A DNA stretch of 11,881 nucleotides, from positions 1-11,881 of the forward strand of contig DAOVYB010000033.1 of assembly GCA_030635835.1 (NCBI GenBank). Reading direction: 5' to 3'. Shown here piece after piece: positions 1 to 8,237 of this stretch. Position 1 is the stretch's first letter; every line of letters begins with the position of its first letter. A model generated the notes under the pieces. That model did not search any database. It was not told where the DNA came from and saw only the letters and a list, made by a program, of their open reading frames with translations. The position numbers and the translations under genes are program-made. Source of the stretch: Gammaproteobacteria bacterium. Its GTDB lineage: Bacteria; Pseudomonadota; Gammaproteobacteria; UBA6429.

Positions 1-1
1 A

Positions 2-1564
2 TTAGGCATGATGGCAGATGTTCGTGGTACTACAGGTTTGTCTCTGGCAAATATCCGTGCTTTCCTGTTAACAGGTGATGAAAAATTCAGTAAAACTTTT
101 AACAGGTTTTGGGCTAAAAATATTAAGCGTTTCGGAGATTTATCAAAAAATGCTCACCTTCTTTCGCCAGCACAAAAAACGTCATTTAAAAAATTCTCTA
201 AAGCACGTGCTGAATTTAAAGACTTACCAGCAAAAATGTTCAAAATTCGTGGCAGTAAAAGCTGGAATATGGCAAACCTCTGGTTAGGCACAAAAGCTGC
301 TCCGCGTGCAGGTAAATTAGTTAAAAGCCTGACTGCGATGATCAAAAACCAACAAGTTTTGGCTGATACAGATATAAAATCAGCTCAAGATTCAGGCAGT
401 GCTCTGAAAACATTTATGGTAATACTAGGATTAATTGCGGTGGCTATCGCTGTTGTAGTGGCTTATTTCATCGTCAGTATGATTACCAAACCCGTGACAC
501 GTGCAGTTGACGGTATTAAATCTATTTCCTCAGGTAATTTAACTCAACGCTGGGATGTTGATTCAAAAGATGAGTTGGGCAGTATGTTGAGTGATATGAA
601 TGCGATGGGTATCGCTCTGACTGAGGTGGTTACGGATGTGACTAATGGTGCGAATGAGATTGCTTTAGCCTCTAATGAGATAGCAACAGGTAATCAGGAT
701 CTCAGCCAACGCACTGAAGAACAAGCCTCTTCACTTGAAGAAACGGCTTCGAGTATGGAAGAAATGACCTCAACCGTAAAACAAAATGCGGATAATACTC
801 GCCAGGCAAATCAACTTGCCATGAGTACACGAGAGCAAGCTGAAAAAGGTGGTGAAGTTCTATCTAACGCGGTTGATGCTATGGCGGCAATAACTGACAG
901 TAGTAAAAAAATTGCCGACATCATTGGCGTTATCGATGAGATTGCTTTCCAGACTAATTTGCTTGCATTAAATGCAGCGGTAGAAGCCGCGCGTGCCGGT
1001 GAACAAGGTCGTGGTTTTGCGGTAGTCGCAAGTGAAGTACGCACTTTAGCAGGACGCAGTGCTGATGCCGCTAAAGAAATTAAAGGTTTGATTACCGACA
1101 GTGTTGAGAAAGTTGAGCAGGGTAGCGAATTGGTAGACGCCTCGGGTAAAACGTTGGAAGAAATTGTCACCGGCGTTAAAAAAGTCACCGATATTATTTC
1201 TGAAATTGCCGCTTCGAGTCAGGAGCAAGCAAATGGTATTGAACAAGTGAACAGTGCCGTGATGCAAATGGATGAAATGACCCAACAAAATGCCGCATTG
1301 GTTGAAGAAGCTACAGCGGCCAGTCGCTCTATGGAAGAGCAAGCGCAAGTGTTAAACCAAAGAATGGCATTCTTTAATATTGGAAGTACATCCACAACTC
1401 GAGCATCGAAACCTGTTGCTCCAAAAGCCAGTAAAAAAGCTGAAAACCCCGTGGAAATTTCATCTGCAAGAGAAGTACGTAAGTCATCTAGCTTGGAAAA
1501 ACAGTTGCAACCAGCACGTCCAGCTGCAACGGGTACGGTTGATTCTGAATGGGATGAATTTTAG
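2..1564 (+). CDS. Methyl-accepting chemotaxis protein (5'-partial), with C-terminal CheR/CheB tether pentapeptide
   Basis: Transmembrane chemoreceptor that passes ligand signals to CheA/CheW in the inner membrane. The frame stays open to the window edge, and only one membrane segment is visible, so TM1 and the true start lie upstream. Counting residues from the ATG at base 8: about 130 residues of helical periplasmic sensor, TM2 at 135-158, HAMP at 159-211, then the coiled-coil signalling domain with the hairpin tip around 308-345 (key residues [27 protein letters not shown]). Heptad-spaced Glu pairs at 237/238, 244/245 and 251/252 fit methylation sites. A flexible tail of about 60 residues ends in EWDEF (514-518), which fits the x-aromatic-x-x-aromatic pentapeptide that docks CheR and CheB. 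The ligand cannot be named. The signalling domain is nearly the same as that of the next gene. Confidence 0.95.
   Translation, partial: LGMMADVRGTTGLSLANIRAFLLTGDEKFSKTFNRFWAKNIKRFGDLSKNAHLLSPAQKTSFKKFSKARAEFKDLPAKMFKIRGSKSWNMANLWLGTKAAPRAGKLVKSLTAMIKNQQVLADTDIKSAQDSGSALKTFMVILGLIAVAIAVVVAYFIVSMITKPVTRAVDGIKSISSGNLTQRWDVDSKDELGSMLSDMNAMGIALTEVVTDVTNGANEIALASNEIATGNQDLSQRTEEQASSLEETASSMEEMTSTVKQNADNTRQANQLAMSTREQAEKGGEVLSNAVDAMAAITDSSKKIADIIGVIDEIAFQTNLLALNAAVEAARAGEQGRGFAVVASEVRTLAGRSADAAKEIKGLITDSVEKVEQGSELVDASGKTLEEIVTGVKKVTDIISEIAASSQEQANGIEQVNSAVMQMDEMTQQNAALVEEATAASRSMEEQAQVLNQRMAFFNIGSTSTTRASKPVAPKASKKAENPVEISSAREVRKSSSLEKQLQPARPAATGTVDSEWDEF
698..1309 (+). repeat. Chemoreceptor signalling-domain paralogous copy 1
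   Basis: This stretch encodes 204 residues that align without gaps to bases 2456-3067 of the next gene. By hand comparison about 16 residues differ, while third codon positions differ freely. The copies are therefore an older duplication held by selection at the protein level, not a recent copy or fresh gene conversion. Confidence 0.85.
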
Positions 1565-1621
1565 AGTAATCCTTTATACGAGTTCAACAACAGATGAATA
1601 TATAGTTAGTGGAGAACAAGA

Positions 1622-3151
1622 ATGAAAATTAATGCCCCCGTTACAAATAATGAAAAACAATTCAGTGAAACTACTGAAATTATTTCTACCACTGACTTAA
1701 AAGGTATTGTTGATTCTGCCAACGAAGATTTCATGAATATTAGTGGATTTGATACTAATGAAATTATTGGGAAAAATCATAACAGCGTACGTCATCCTGA
1801 TATGCCACCTGAAGCTTTTGCAGATTTGTGGACACATCTTAAGGCAAATAAACCATGGATTGGTATGGTTAAAAATCGTTGTAAAAATGGTGATAACTAC
1901 TGGGTAGATGCTTATGTAAGTCCAATGTACATTGATGGAAAAGTAACTGGCTATCAGTCAGTGCGGGCCAAACCAAAAAGGGAATGGGTTGATCGTTCTG
2001 CAAAACTTTATTCAAAAATTATGTCGGGTAAATCAGATGATGATAAACGTCGTTCAAAACTGGATGCGGTTAGCTTAGGTCGGTTTAATTTTGGCATAGC
2101 TACAAAAGTAAGTATTTCAGCTGCATCAATTTTAATTCCTTTGCTTGCAATATTTGCCGTATTTGGAAATATTAGTTGGCCTTTATTGCTAGGTGGTGGA
2201 GTGGTTGCTTTGGCCATGACACATTTGATTATTCGTTATAGCCTGAGGCACTTAATTCGCTTCTCAAATGAATCAAAAGCTGTTGCAAATAATCTATTAG
2301 CACAATATATCTATACAGGATTAACTGATGAAGTTGGCCAACTTGTTTACGCAAATATATTTTCGCAATCAAAATTACGTACTGCAATCGGTCAGGTAAA
2401 ACAATCATCTGATGTGCTTTTACGTACAGCCGCTGAAATTGAAAGTGGCAATACCGATCTTTCGCAACGTACTGAAGAGCAGGCATCTTCATTAGAAGAA
2501 ACTGCTTCAAGTATGGAAGAAATGACATCAACAGTTAAACAAAATGCGGATAACACTCGACAAGCAAACCAGTTAGCTTCGAGTACACGGGATCAGGCAG
2601 AAAAAGGTGGCGCTGTCGTTGCTAAAGCCGTGACTGCAATGAGTGAAATTAATACCAGTAGTAAAAAAATTGCAGACATCATTGGTGTTATTGATGAAAT
2701 TGCTTTTCAAACAAACTTACTTGCATTAAATGCCGCTGTTGAAGCAGCACGTGCTGGTGAGCAAGGTAGAGGCTTTGCCGTTGTGGCAAGTGAAGTACGT
2801 ACCTTGGCAGGGCGAAGTGCTGATGCGGCTAAAGAAATAAAAGGTTTAATCACTGATAGTGTTGAAAAAGTTCAGCAAGGTAGTGATTTAGTTGATGAGT
2901 CCGGTAAAACACTTGAAGAAATTGTTAGCGGTGTTAAAAAAGTCACCGACATTATTGCTGAGATTGCAGCTTCAAGTCAGGAACAGGCAAATGGCATTGA
3001 GCAAGTGAATAGTGCGGTAATGCAAATGGATGAAATGACTCAGCAAAATGCAGCATTAGTTGAAGAAGCTGCAGCAGCGAGCTCTGAAATGACGGGTAAA
3101 GTAAAACTCCTGTCCGGTCTGGCATTACAATTTAAATTAGAAGATGGTTAA
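1622..3151 (+). CDS. aer: Aer-like PAS-domain chemoreceptor (redox/energy taxis)
   Basis: Predicted aerotaxis or energy-taxis receptor, 509 residues, close to E. coli Aer (506). The N-terminal PAS domain (about 15-120) keeps the residues known to matter for FAD binding in Aer at the same numbering: N34, R57, H58, D60 and W79, with the motif VRHPDMP and later [12 protein letters not shown] short hydrophobic hairpin (about 165-181 and 185-203) has almost no periplasmic loop, as in Aer. A HAMP-like link (205-258) leads into the signalling domain, with the tip near 355-392. The C-terminus is LEDG, without a tethering pentapeptide. A GGAGA ribosome site at 1611-1615 fixes the ATG. It lies 57 bases after the previous receptor gene and is probably co-transcribed. 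FAD binding is inferred from conserved residues; this could instead be a differently tuned PAS receptor. Confidence 0.9.
   Translation: MKINAPVTNNEKQFSETTEIISTTDLKGIVDSANEDFMNISGFDTNEIIGKNHNSVRHPDMPPEAFADLWTHLKANKPWIGMVKNRCKNGDNYWVDAYVSPMYIDGKVTGYQSVRAKPKREWVDRSAKLYSKIMSGKSDDDKRRSKLDAVSLGRFNFGIATKVSISAASILIPLLAIFAVFGNISWPLLLGGGVVALAMTHLIIRYSLRHLIRFSNESKAVANNLLAQYIYTGLTDEVGQLVYANIFSQSKLRTAIGQVKQSSDVLLRTAAEIESGNTDLSQRTEEQASSLEETASSMEEMTSTVKQNADNTRQANQLASSTRDQAEKGGAVVAKAVTAMSEINTSSKKIADIIGVIDEIAFQTNLLALNAAVEAARAGEQGRGFAVVASEVRTLAGRSADAAKEIKGLITDSVEKVQQGSDLVDESGKTLEEIVSGVKKVTDIIAEIAASSQEQANGIEQVNSAVMQMDEMTQQNAALVEEAAAASSEMTGKVKLLSGLALQFKLEDG
2456..3067 (+). repeat. Chemoreceptor signalling-domain paralogous copy 2
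   Basis: Partner of the copy at 698-1309. Equal length with no insertions or deletions means both receptors belong to one heptad-length class (they match the 36H type of Tsr/Aer) and could sit in mixed arrays. Confidence 0.85.
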
Positions 3152-3197
3152 TTAATTGCCTCATTTTATTATTTATTGAAGTATGGAGATAAATGCA

Positions 3198-3950
3198 ATG
3201 CGTCTTTTTGCAGTAATTAACCAGAAAGGCGGTGTTGGTAAAACAACAACAGTTGCCAACCTTGCTTATGCTTTAGCTGAGCGAGGTAAACAGGTTACGG
3301 TAATTGACCTTGACCCACAAGGTTCATTGTCTGCCAGTCTGGGAATAGATACTCGTAACATGGCGGGTATTGATGAAGTCCTGATGGCTGAGACCGAAAT
3401 TTCTGATGTGATACAGGTCGCTCGTGAAAATCTTTACCTGATTCCAGCGGGAAAAAAGCTGGCGCAAGTAGAACAACTTGGTGAAGGTTCATCTGCACAA
3501 GCCAAACGTTTAAAGTTAGCGATTAGTCAACTCGAAGATCAGGACTTTGTTTTTATTGATTGTCCACCGGCATCGGGTTTTCTGGTTATCAGTGCATTGT
3601 ATGCAGTAGAAGAAGTGATTATCCCCGTTGCAAGTGAATATTTATCTCTGCATGGTTTATCCCACTTAATGGGAACGTTCAATATGTTTGAAAAGTCACT
3701 GGGCAAAAAATTTAAAGAATGGGTGGTGGTTACACGTTTCCATCAGCGACGTAAGCTGGCGCAGGATGTTTATAAATCACTAATTGAACATTTTCCCAAT
3801 AAGGTACTGTCAACACCGATAAGAGAAACATCGGCTCTTGCAGAAAGCCCTAGCTTTGGACAAACAATTTTTGAATATCGTGGTGGTAGTCATGGTGCTG
3901 AGGATTATTTTACTCTGAGTGCGGACTTATTAGAAGGAAGGACATTGTAA
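3198..3950 (+). CDS. ParA/MinD-family ATPase of the chemotaxis cluster
   Basis: A 250-residue P-loop ATPase of the ParA/Soj/MinD group. The deviant Walker A motif is KGGVGKTTT (residues 10-18, signature lysine K10, catalytic-loop K15). Walker A' is around DLDPQGS (37-43), and Walker B is FVFIDCPP (117-124). Its place between receptor genes and cheR/cheD/cheB suggests a role like chemotaxis ParA proteins (ParC of Vibrio, PpfA of Rhodobacter), which position receptor arrays, rather than chromosome partition; no parB is present. FlhG/FleN is less likely because no flhF is adjacent. The start at 3198 was chosen because GGAG at 3185-3188 is a well-spaced ribosome site for it; an ATG at 3183 would put that site inside the gene and add five residues. 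It shares one base with the next gene. Confidence 0.88.
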   Translation: MRLFAVINQKGGVGKTTTVANLAYALAERGKQVTVIDLDPQGSLSASLGIDTRNMAGIDEVLMAETEISDVIQVARENLYLIPAGKKLAQVEQLGEGSSAQAKRLKLAISQLEDQDFVFIDCPPASGFLVISALYAVEEVIIPVASEYLSLHGLSHLMGTFNMFEKSLGKKFKEWVVVTRFHQRRKLAQDVYKSLIEHFPNKVLSTPIRETSALAESPSFGQTIFEYRGGSHGAEDYFTLSADLLEGRTL

Positions 3951-4417
3951 TGGCAAAAAAAAATAAATCTATGATTGGTCATGATCCTTTAGCATGGTTA
4001 AAGGATGACGCAGAAGATACTGAAGTATCAGAAGCTGAAGAAAATACAGTAAGTAAAGAGAAAAAAAAGAAAAAAGCAGCACCGAAAAAACCAACAGCTA
4101 AAACTTCAGCTAAAGAAAAGCCAGGTAAATCAAAAACTGAAGATGTTGTTTTTAAAATACAGGCTATTCAGGATATATCTACTGTCGCAGAAGTATATGA
4201 AGAACTGAAAAAATTATTTTCAAATAAAAAAATTATTCTTGATGGTGAGAAAGTTGAAAGAATTGATGCCGCATCATTACAGTTACTCTATTTATTTATT
4301 GAAGAAGCTATAATTAAAAATATTGATGTAGCATGGCGCACTCCTTCTGAACCATTATTTAAATCAGCTGGTTTACTGGGTATGAAAGAGGCCTTGCTGT
4401 TAGACAAGGCTGCCTGA
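3950..4417 (+). CDS. Small STAS-domain protein with basic linker, coupled to ParA
   Basis: A 155-residue soluble protein. The N-terminus has a compact motif GHDPLAWLKDD (10-20), followed by an acidic stretch and a Lys/Ala/Pro-rich disordered linker (about 36-63). A STAS fold of the SpoIIAA type covers about 64-152, with core IILDGEKVERIDAASLQLL. In SpoIIAA the phosphorylated serine follows the aspartate of the DSSGL loop; here that position is Ala107 (D106-A107-A108-S109-L110), so classic phospho-switching at that site looks lost. The ATG overlaps the parA stop codon (TAATG), with GAAGGAAGGA just upstream, so the two are probably translationally coupled. A nine-A run follows the second codon. 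STAS proteins occur in chemotaxis clusters of several gammaproteobacteria; the partner is unknown, with the ParA ATPase a natural candidate. Confidence 0.8.
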   Translation: MAKKNKSMIGHDPLAWLKDDAEDTEVSEAEENTVSKEKKKKKAAPKKPTAKTSAKEKPGKSKTEDVVFKIQAIQDISTVAEVYEELKKLFSNKKIILDGEKVERIDAASLQLLYLFIEEAIIKNIDVAWRTPSEPLFKSAGLLGMKEALLLDKAA

Positions 4418-4495
4418 CAATATATTGCTAAAAAATTTTGTTGTCTCTTACTAAAGTTTAGTGTGATTAATGAAAAGAGTTAAGGAATTAAGTTA

Positions 4496-5338
4496 ATGAC
4501 TGCAACTTCTGTTTATAACCGCGAGTTTATCTTTAACGAAAACGATTTTAAGTATGTTCGTGATCTAATCAGTGAGCGTACGGGTATTGTTCTTGCTGAT
4601 CACAAAGTTGATATGGTCTATGGCCGTTTATCACGACGCTTGCGAGAGCTGAATTTAAGTACATTTGATGAATATTTATCCAGTCTTAAACATGATGAAC
4701 AAGAATTAATACATTTTATAAATGCATTAACGACAAATCTGACAGCTTTTTTTCGTGAATCACATCATTTTGACTTTATGAAGTCAAAATTACTTCCGGA
4801 ACTGATTAAAAAGAAAAGAAATAAACGTTTACGAATCTGGTCTGCAGGCTGCTCTTCTGGTGAAGAACCTTATACGATTGCAATGACGGTACGTTCAATA
4901 CTAAAAGATACCCGTAGCTGGGATGCAAAAATTCTTGCCACTGATCTTGATTCAAATATGGTTATGAAAGCATCTAATGGAATTTACACAGAAGATCGTG
5001 TAAATGGCTTAACAAAAGAAGATATGAGGAAATGGGTCAATAAAGGCACAGGTGATCATTCTTCAATGGTTGAAATGTCAGATGAATTAAAAGAGATGAT
5101 TACATTTAAGCAGCTTAACTTAATGCATGAATGGCCAATGAAAGGTCCCTTTGACATTATATTTTGTCGTAATGTATTGATTTATTTTAATAAGGAAACA
5201 CAGGCTATGTTATTTGATCGCTATGCAGATATGCTGGCAGATGATGGACACTTGTTTATTGGACATTCTGAATCAATGTATAAAATTTGTGACCGTTTTC
5301 AACTGTTAGGTAAAACAATCTATAAGAAAACCAAGTAG
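4496..5338 (+). CDS. cheR: Chemoreceptor glutamate methyltransferase CheR
   Basis: SAM-dependent methyltransferase that methylates receptor glutamates during adaptation; 280 residues against 286 in E. coli. The helical N-terminal domain (about 10-75) leads to TTNLTAFFRE (79-88), the SAM site WSAGCSSGEEPY (115-126), ATDLD (148-152), FCRNVLIYF (223-231) and GHSE (256-259). The beta-subdomain keeps a Gly-x-Gly (G184-T185-G186), lining up with the E. coli segment without a gap. A Gly-x-Gly insertion here is the described mark of CheR enzymes that bind the receptor pentapeptide, which fits the EWDEF tail of the first receptor. An AAGGA site at 4482-4486 supports the start. It follows the STAS gene by 78 bases with no clear terminator. 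Confidence 0.96.
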   Translation: MTATSVYNREFIFNENDFKYVRDLISERTGIVLADHKVDMVYGRLSRRLRELNLSTFDEYLSSLKHDEQELIHFINALTTNLTAFFRESHHFDFMKSKLLPELIKKKRNKRLRIWSAGCSSGEEPYTIAMTVRSILKDTRSWDAKILATDLDSNMVMKASNGIYTEDRVNGLTKEDMRKWVNKGTGDHSSMVEMSDELKEMITFKQLNLMHEWPMKGPFDIIFCRNVLIYFNKETQAMLFDRYADMLADDGHLFIGHSESMYKICDRFQLLGKTIYKKTK

Positions 5339-5341
5339 ATT

Positions 5342-5998
5342 ATGAATAGTATGATAAATGAAAGCTCAATATTACCACAAATGGAGCCTGAACTTGAAGG
5401 CTTTAAACACATTAATAGATACTGGGACAGGTTAAATGAACGTTATGCAGCAAAAATTTTACCCGGTGAATATTATGTCACTATTCATGATGAAGTGATT
5501 GTTACTGTATTAGGCTCATGTGTTTCAGCATGCATTCGTGACAAGGTTTTTGGTATAGGTGGAATGAATCATTTTATGTTACCTGTTAACAAGGACGAAA
5601 TGTCAAGTTCTGGTGGCTACATGGGTGAATCAACCCGTTATGGCAACTTTGCTATGGAACAAATGATTAATGATATTTTGAAAAATGGTGGTATGCGAAA
5701 AAATCTTGAAGTGAAATTATTTGGCGGTGGTCGTGTTTTGAAAAATATGCACACGCTGGATATCGGTAAAAAGAATATTGACTTTGTTATGCAATACATC
5801 ATGGATGAAACCCTTGAACTTGCTGCAAAAGATCTTGGTGATATTTATCCACGTAAAGTTTTATATTTTCCTTCTACAGGAAAGGTGAGAGTGAAAAAAC
5901 TACGTTCAATGCACAACAATACTATTATTGAACGTGAAACAAATTATCGTACCAAAATTGAGAAAGAACCTGTTGCAGGTGAGATTGATTTATTTTAA
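5342..5998 (+). CDS. cheD: Chemoreceptor glutamine deamidase CheD
   Basis: Converts receptor glutamines to glutamate (and may regulate other Che proteins). It has 218 residues, longer than the short Thermotoga form because of extra N- and C-terminal segments. The core reads TVLGSCVSACIRD then GGMNHFMLP. Cys60 and His77 sit 17 apart, as do C27 and H44 in Thermotoga CheD, and Thr55 is the likely third catalytic residue. FGGG (127-130) and the FPSTGKVRVKKL tract are further family marks. The ATG lies three bases after the cheR stop and has no strong ribosome site, so translation probably depends on coupling to cheR; an in-frame ATG at 5351 is an alternative start. The first-helix methylation sites of both receptors here are already Glu, so CheD may act on Gln elsewhere or on other receptors. 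Confidence 0.95.
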   Translation: MNSMINESSILPQMEPELEGFKHINRYWDRLNERYAAKILPGEYYVTIHDEVIVTVLGSCVSACIRDKVFGIGGMNHFMLPVNKDEMSSSGGYMGESTRYGNFAMEQMINDILKNGGMRKNLEVKLFGGGRVLKNMHTLDIGKKNIDFVMQYIMDETLELAAKDLGDIYPRKVLYFPSTGKVRVKKLRSMHNNTIIERETNYRTKIEKEPVAGEIDLF

Positions 5999-6021
5999 TA
6001 GTGAATGGGTATTAGATTTTT

Positions 6022-7086
6022 ATGATTAAAGTATTAATAATAGATGATTCTGCCCTGATACGTCAGTTACTCACTGAAATATTTAATTCAGATCCAGACA
6101 TTAAAGTTATTGGCACTGCGCATGATCCGTATGATGCTCGTGAGAAAATCAAAAAACTTGAACCGGATGTTTTAACGCTTGATATTGAAATGCCAAAAAT
6201 GGATGGTATTACATTTTTAACAAATTTAATGCGTTTACGTCCGATGCCAGTCGTCATGATTTCCACACTGACTGAAAAAGGGGCTGATGTTACATTTGAA
6301 GCGCTTGAAATTGGTGCGGTTGACTTTGTATCCAAACCCAAGATTGATGTTTCAATTAGCCTTAAAGAATATTCTGAAGAAATTTGTGAAAAGATTAAAG
6401 CTGCTGCAATGGCAAAAGTACATGCCATTGCGGACCGTCCTAAATTAGCGGTCGCCCCCAAGCTTTCTGCAGATGCTGTTTTACAAAAACGTAAAGGCCC
6501 ATCAAAGTTAAAAACTACAGAAAAAATTATAGCGCTTGGTGCATCAACCGGCGGAACAGAAGCTATAAAAGCTGTTCTTGAACGTTTGCCGGCTGATACA
6601 GCAGGTATGGTAATCAGCCAGCATATTCCGGTTGCATTTAGCCAGCCGTTTGCAGATCGTATGAATAAAACTTCTGCAATGACCGTTTGTCAGGCAGTTG
6701 ATGGACAACAAATTTTGCCGGGGCATGTTTATATTGCACCAGGTGATCAGCATTTACTCGTTCAGCGTAATGGCGCACGTTATGTTTGCCGTTTAAATGA
6801 TGGTCCGGCGGTTAATCGGCATAAACCCAGTGTTGATGTCATGTTTCGTTCAATTGCACAAAATGTCGGTGCAAATGCTGTAGGGGTTATCCTGACTGGC
6901 ATGGGAGCAGATGGTGCGGCCGGATTGAAAGAAATGCTTGAAAGTGGCGCTAAAACACTCGTTCAGGACGAGAAAAGCTCCGTTGTATGGGGTATGCCCG
7001 GTGAAGCATATAAACTTGGCGCAGCTAAAGATCAGTATCCCCTGGAGCAAATTGCAAAAGAATTGTTAAAACGTTGCAGCGAGTAA
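6022..7086 (+). CDS. cheB: Chemotaxis response regulator methylesterase CheB
   Basis: Removes methyl groups from receptors (and can deamidate) after phosphorylation by CheA; 354 residues, near the 349 of E. coli CheB. The receiver domain (1-about 115) has acidic D8/D9, phospho-acceptor D54 in LTLDIEMP, the switch threonine/serine region at MISTLT and K105. A linker (about 110-165) joins the catalytic domain, whose triad is Ser175 (GASTGG), His201 (SQHIP) and Asp297 (GMGADGA). It follows cheD by 23 bases; the nearest purine-rich ribosome-site candidate (around 6003-6009) is weak and rather far from the ATG. A pure pyrimidine tract starts directly after the stop codon. All key residues are present, so it should be active. 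Confidence 0.97.
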   Translation: MIKVLIIDDSALIRQLLTEIFNSDPDIKVIGTAHDPYDAREKIKKLEPDVLTLDIEMPKMDGITFLTNLMRLRPMPVVMISTLTEKGADVTFEALEIGAVDFVSKPKIDVSISLKEYSEEICEKIKAAAMAKVHAIADRPKLAVAPKLSADAVLQKRKGPSKLKTTEKIIALGASTGGTEAIKAVLERLPADTAGMVISQHIPVAFSQPFADRMNKTSAMTVCQAVDGQQILPGHVYIAPGDQHLLVQRNGARYVCRLNDGPAVNRHKPSVDVMFRSIAQNVGANAVGVILTGMGADGAAGLKEMLESGAKTLVQDEKSSVVWGMPGEAYKLGAAKDQYPLEQIAKELLKRCSE

Positions 7087-7144
7087 CTTTCCTTCCTTTT
7101 CTTCCCCTATACTTAAAATCTTAGTGATATTACCTGTTATAGAG

Positions 7145-7161
7145 TAGGCATGGTTTATGCA
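7145..7161 (+). promoter_or_regulatory. Candidate sigma-54 (RpoN) promoter for fliA
   Basis: The sequence TAGGCATGGTTTATGCA has GG at 7147-7148 and GC at 7159-7160, exactly ten bases apart, the invariant spacing of sigma-54 promoters. It matches GGCA at -24 and TGCA at -12, but not every flanking consensus base. Transcription would start near 7172, about 95 bases before fliA. Sigma-54 control of flagellar genes is known in Vibrio and Pseudomonas; applying it here is inference. No enhancer-binding site was identified. Confidence 0.45.
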
Positions 7162-7265
7162 TTATTCAATATTGAGGTTTAAGGATTCATCTCATGTTTG
7201 GTATGGATGACTTTGTCAGTACTTAGACTTAAAAAATCTATGATTGAAGGTAGGAAAGGTAACTT

Positions 7266-7988
7266 ATGTACCCAATAGCCGAGCCAGTAATGGCTGAAAA
7301 TTTAATTGAAGAACATTCTGGGCTGGTAAGTCGAATTGCGTATCATCTGGCGGCAAGGTTACCGGCAAGTGTTGTCGTTGATGACTTGATTCAGGTCGGT
7401 ATGATCGGGTTACTTGATGCATCGCAACACTATGATGCCTCACAGGGAGCTGCGTTTACCACCTATGCCACAATCCGAATTCGTGGTGCCATGTTAGATG
7501 AGTTACGTCGTAATGACTGGGCACCAAAATCTGTTCATAAAAAACACCGGGATTTAATGAAGGTTGTTTCAACTATTGAAACAAGAACCGGGCGTGAAGC
7601 AAAACCAAAAGAAATTGCAGAAGAAATGGGTATTTCAATTGATGCATATTTTGAGCTGGTACAGGAAAGCAACAGTTGTCGAATCCTGAATTTTGTTGAA
7701 CTGGGTACGGATGATAATTCACTATGTGATGTTAGTAATGTTTCACAACTTAATCCAAGTGAAGGGTTACAAAAACAACAATTTCGTGAACAACTGGTTA
7801 CTGCAATTAATATTTTGCCAAAGCGTGAAAAGCTTATTGTGAGTTTATATTACGATGAAGAACTTAATTTACGAGAAATAGGTCAGGTTCTTGATGTGAG
7901 TGAATCACGGGTAAGTCAATTATTAGGTCAGGCACATTTACGTATGCGTAAATTTATTTCTGAAAAATTTCCAAATATTACAGAGTAA
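7266..7988 (+). CDS. fliA: Flagellar sigma factor FliA (sigma-28)
   Basis: RNA polymerase sigma factor for late flagellar and chemotaxis genes; 240 residues against 239 in E. coli. Region 2 is seen at about 20-90 (DDLIQVGMIGLLDA, then FTTYATIRIRGAMLDELRRNDW), region 3 at about 90-135, and region 4 at about 180-232 with the helix-turn-helix NLREIGQVLDVSESRVSQLL. AGGAAAGG at 7252-7259 is a strong ribosome site for the ATG; a later in-frame ATG (residue 9) is possible but less well placed. It is usual to find fliA next to flhF/flhG and cheY; here it stands after cheB across a 179-base gap with its own candidate promoter. A candidate FliA-type promoter lies at 10542-10569. Confidence 0.96.
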   Translation: MYPIAEPVMAENLIEEHSGLVSRIAYHLAARLPASVVVDDLIQVGMIGLLDASQHYDASQGAAFTTYATIRIRGAMLDELRRNDWAPKSVHKKHRDLMKVVSTIETRTGREAKPKEIAEEMGISIDAYFELVQESNSCRILNFVELGTDDNSLCDVSNVSQLNPSEGLQKQQFREQLVTAINILPKREKLIVSLYYDEELNLREIGQVLDVSESRVSQLLGQAHLRMRKFISEKFPNITE

Positions 7989-8006
7989 TGAGTCAAATTA
8001 ACTTAT

Positions 8007-8034
8007 CAGTAAAATTAATATTACACTGTTTTTT
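8007..8034 (+). terminator. Weak possible terminator after fliA
   Basis: A short, imperfect AT-rich stem (GTAA with TTAC, extended by CA/TG with a two-base bulge) is followed by six T at 8029-8034. The stem is low in GC, so it would be an inefficient terminator at best. Confidence 0.25.
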
Positions 8035-8218
8035 ATGTATCGATGATTAATTCATTATTAATGTGGCTTATGTAAATTTAATTAATTATTTCATCTTTTG
8101 ATAAACACCATATTACTATTCGGTAATATTCATGGCATGTAATACGTTTGTTAAGCATGACAATACTCAATAAACATCTATACTCTTAACTTAATGGAAA
8201 AATAAGAACGCTATAATC

Positions 8219-8237
8219 ACTCTATATAATATAGAGT
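8219..8237. promoter_or_regulatory. 19-base perfect palindrome, candidate operator
   Basis: ACTCTATAT-A-ATATAGAGT forms nine-base arms around one central base. It overlaps a TATAAT-like hexamer at 8225-8230 and lies just after another at 8212-8217, about 100 bases before the membrane-protein gene. This is how a dimeric repressor or activator site would look, but AT-rich DNA can form such palindromes by chance and no regulator is encoded next to it. Confidence 0.35.

Noticed and set aside
811..1188. Minus-strand ORF of 125 codons inside the first receptor gene
   Set aside because: It is a shadow of a well-supported receptor reading frame with no ribosome site or recognisable domain; the same holds for the other minus-strand ORFs.
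3183..3950. ParA-like gene as flagellar-number regulator FlhG/FleN
   Set aside because: No flhF is adjacent, the gene sits among receptor-adaptation genes, and it is followed by a coupled STAS gene; a chemotaxis ParA fits better, though the assignment is not proven.
4450..4462. ACTAAA-G-TTTAGT inverted repeat before cheR as a terminator
   Set aside because: Only six AT-rich pairs, a one-base loop and no T run; cheR is more likely read from upstream.
7150..7182. Mini-ORF MVYALFNIEV before fliA
   Set aside because: It overlaps the candidate sigma-54 promoter and begins upstream of the expected transcript start.
8130..8150. Possible second sigma-54 site (TGGCATG then ACGTTT)
   Set aside because: The -12 element has GT instead of the invariant GC, so it fails the core rule.
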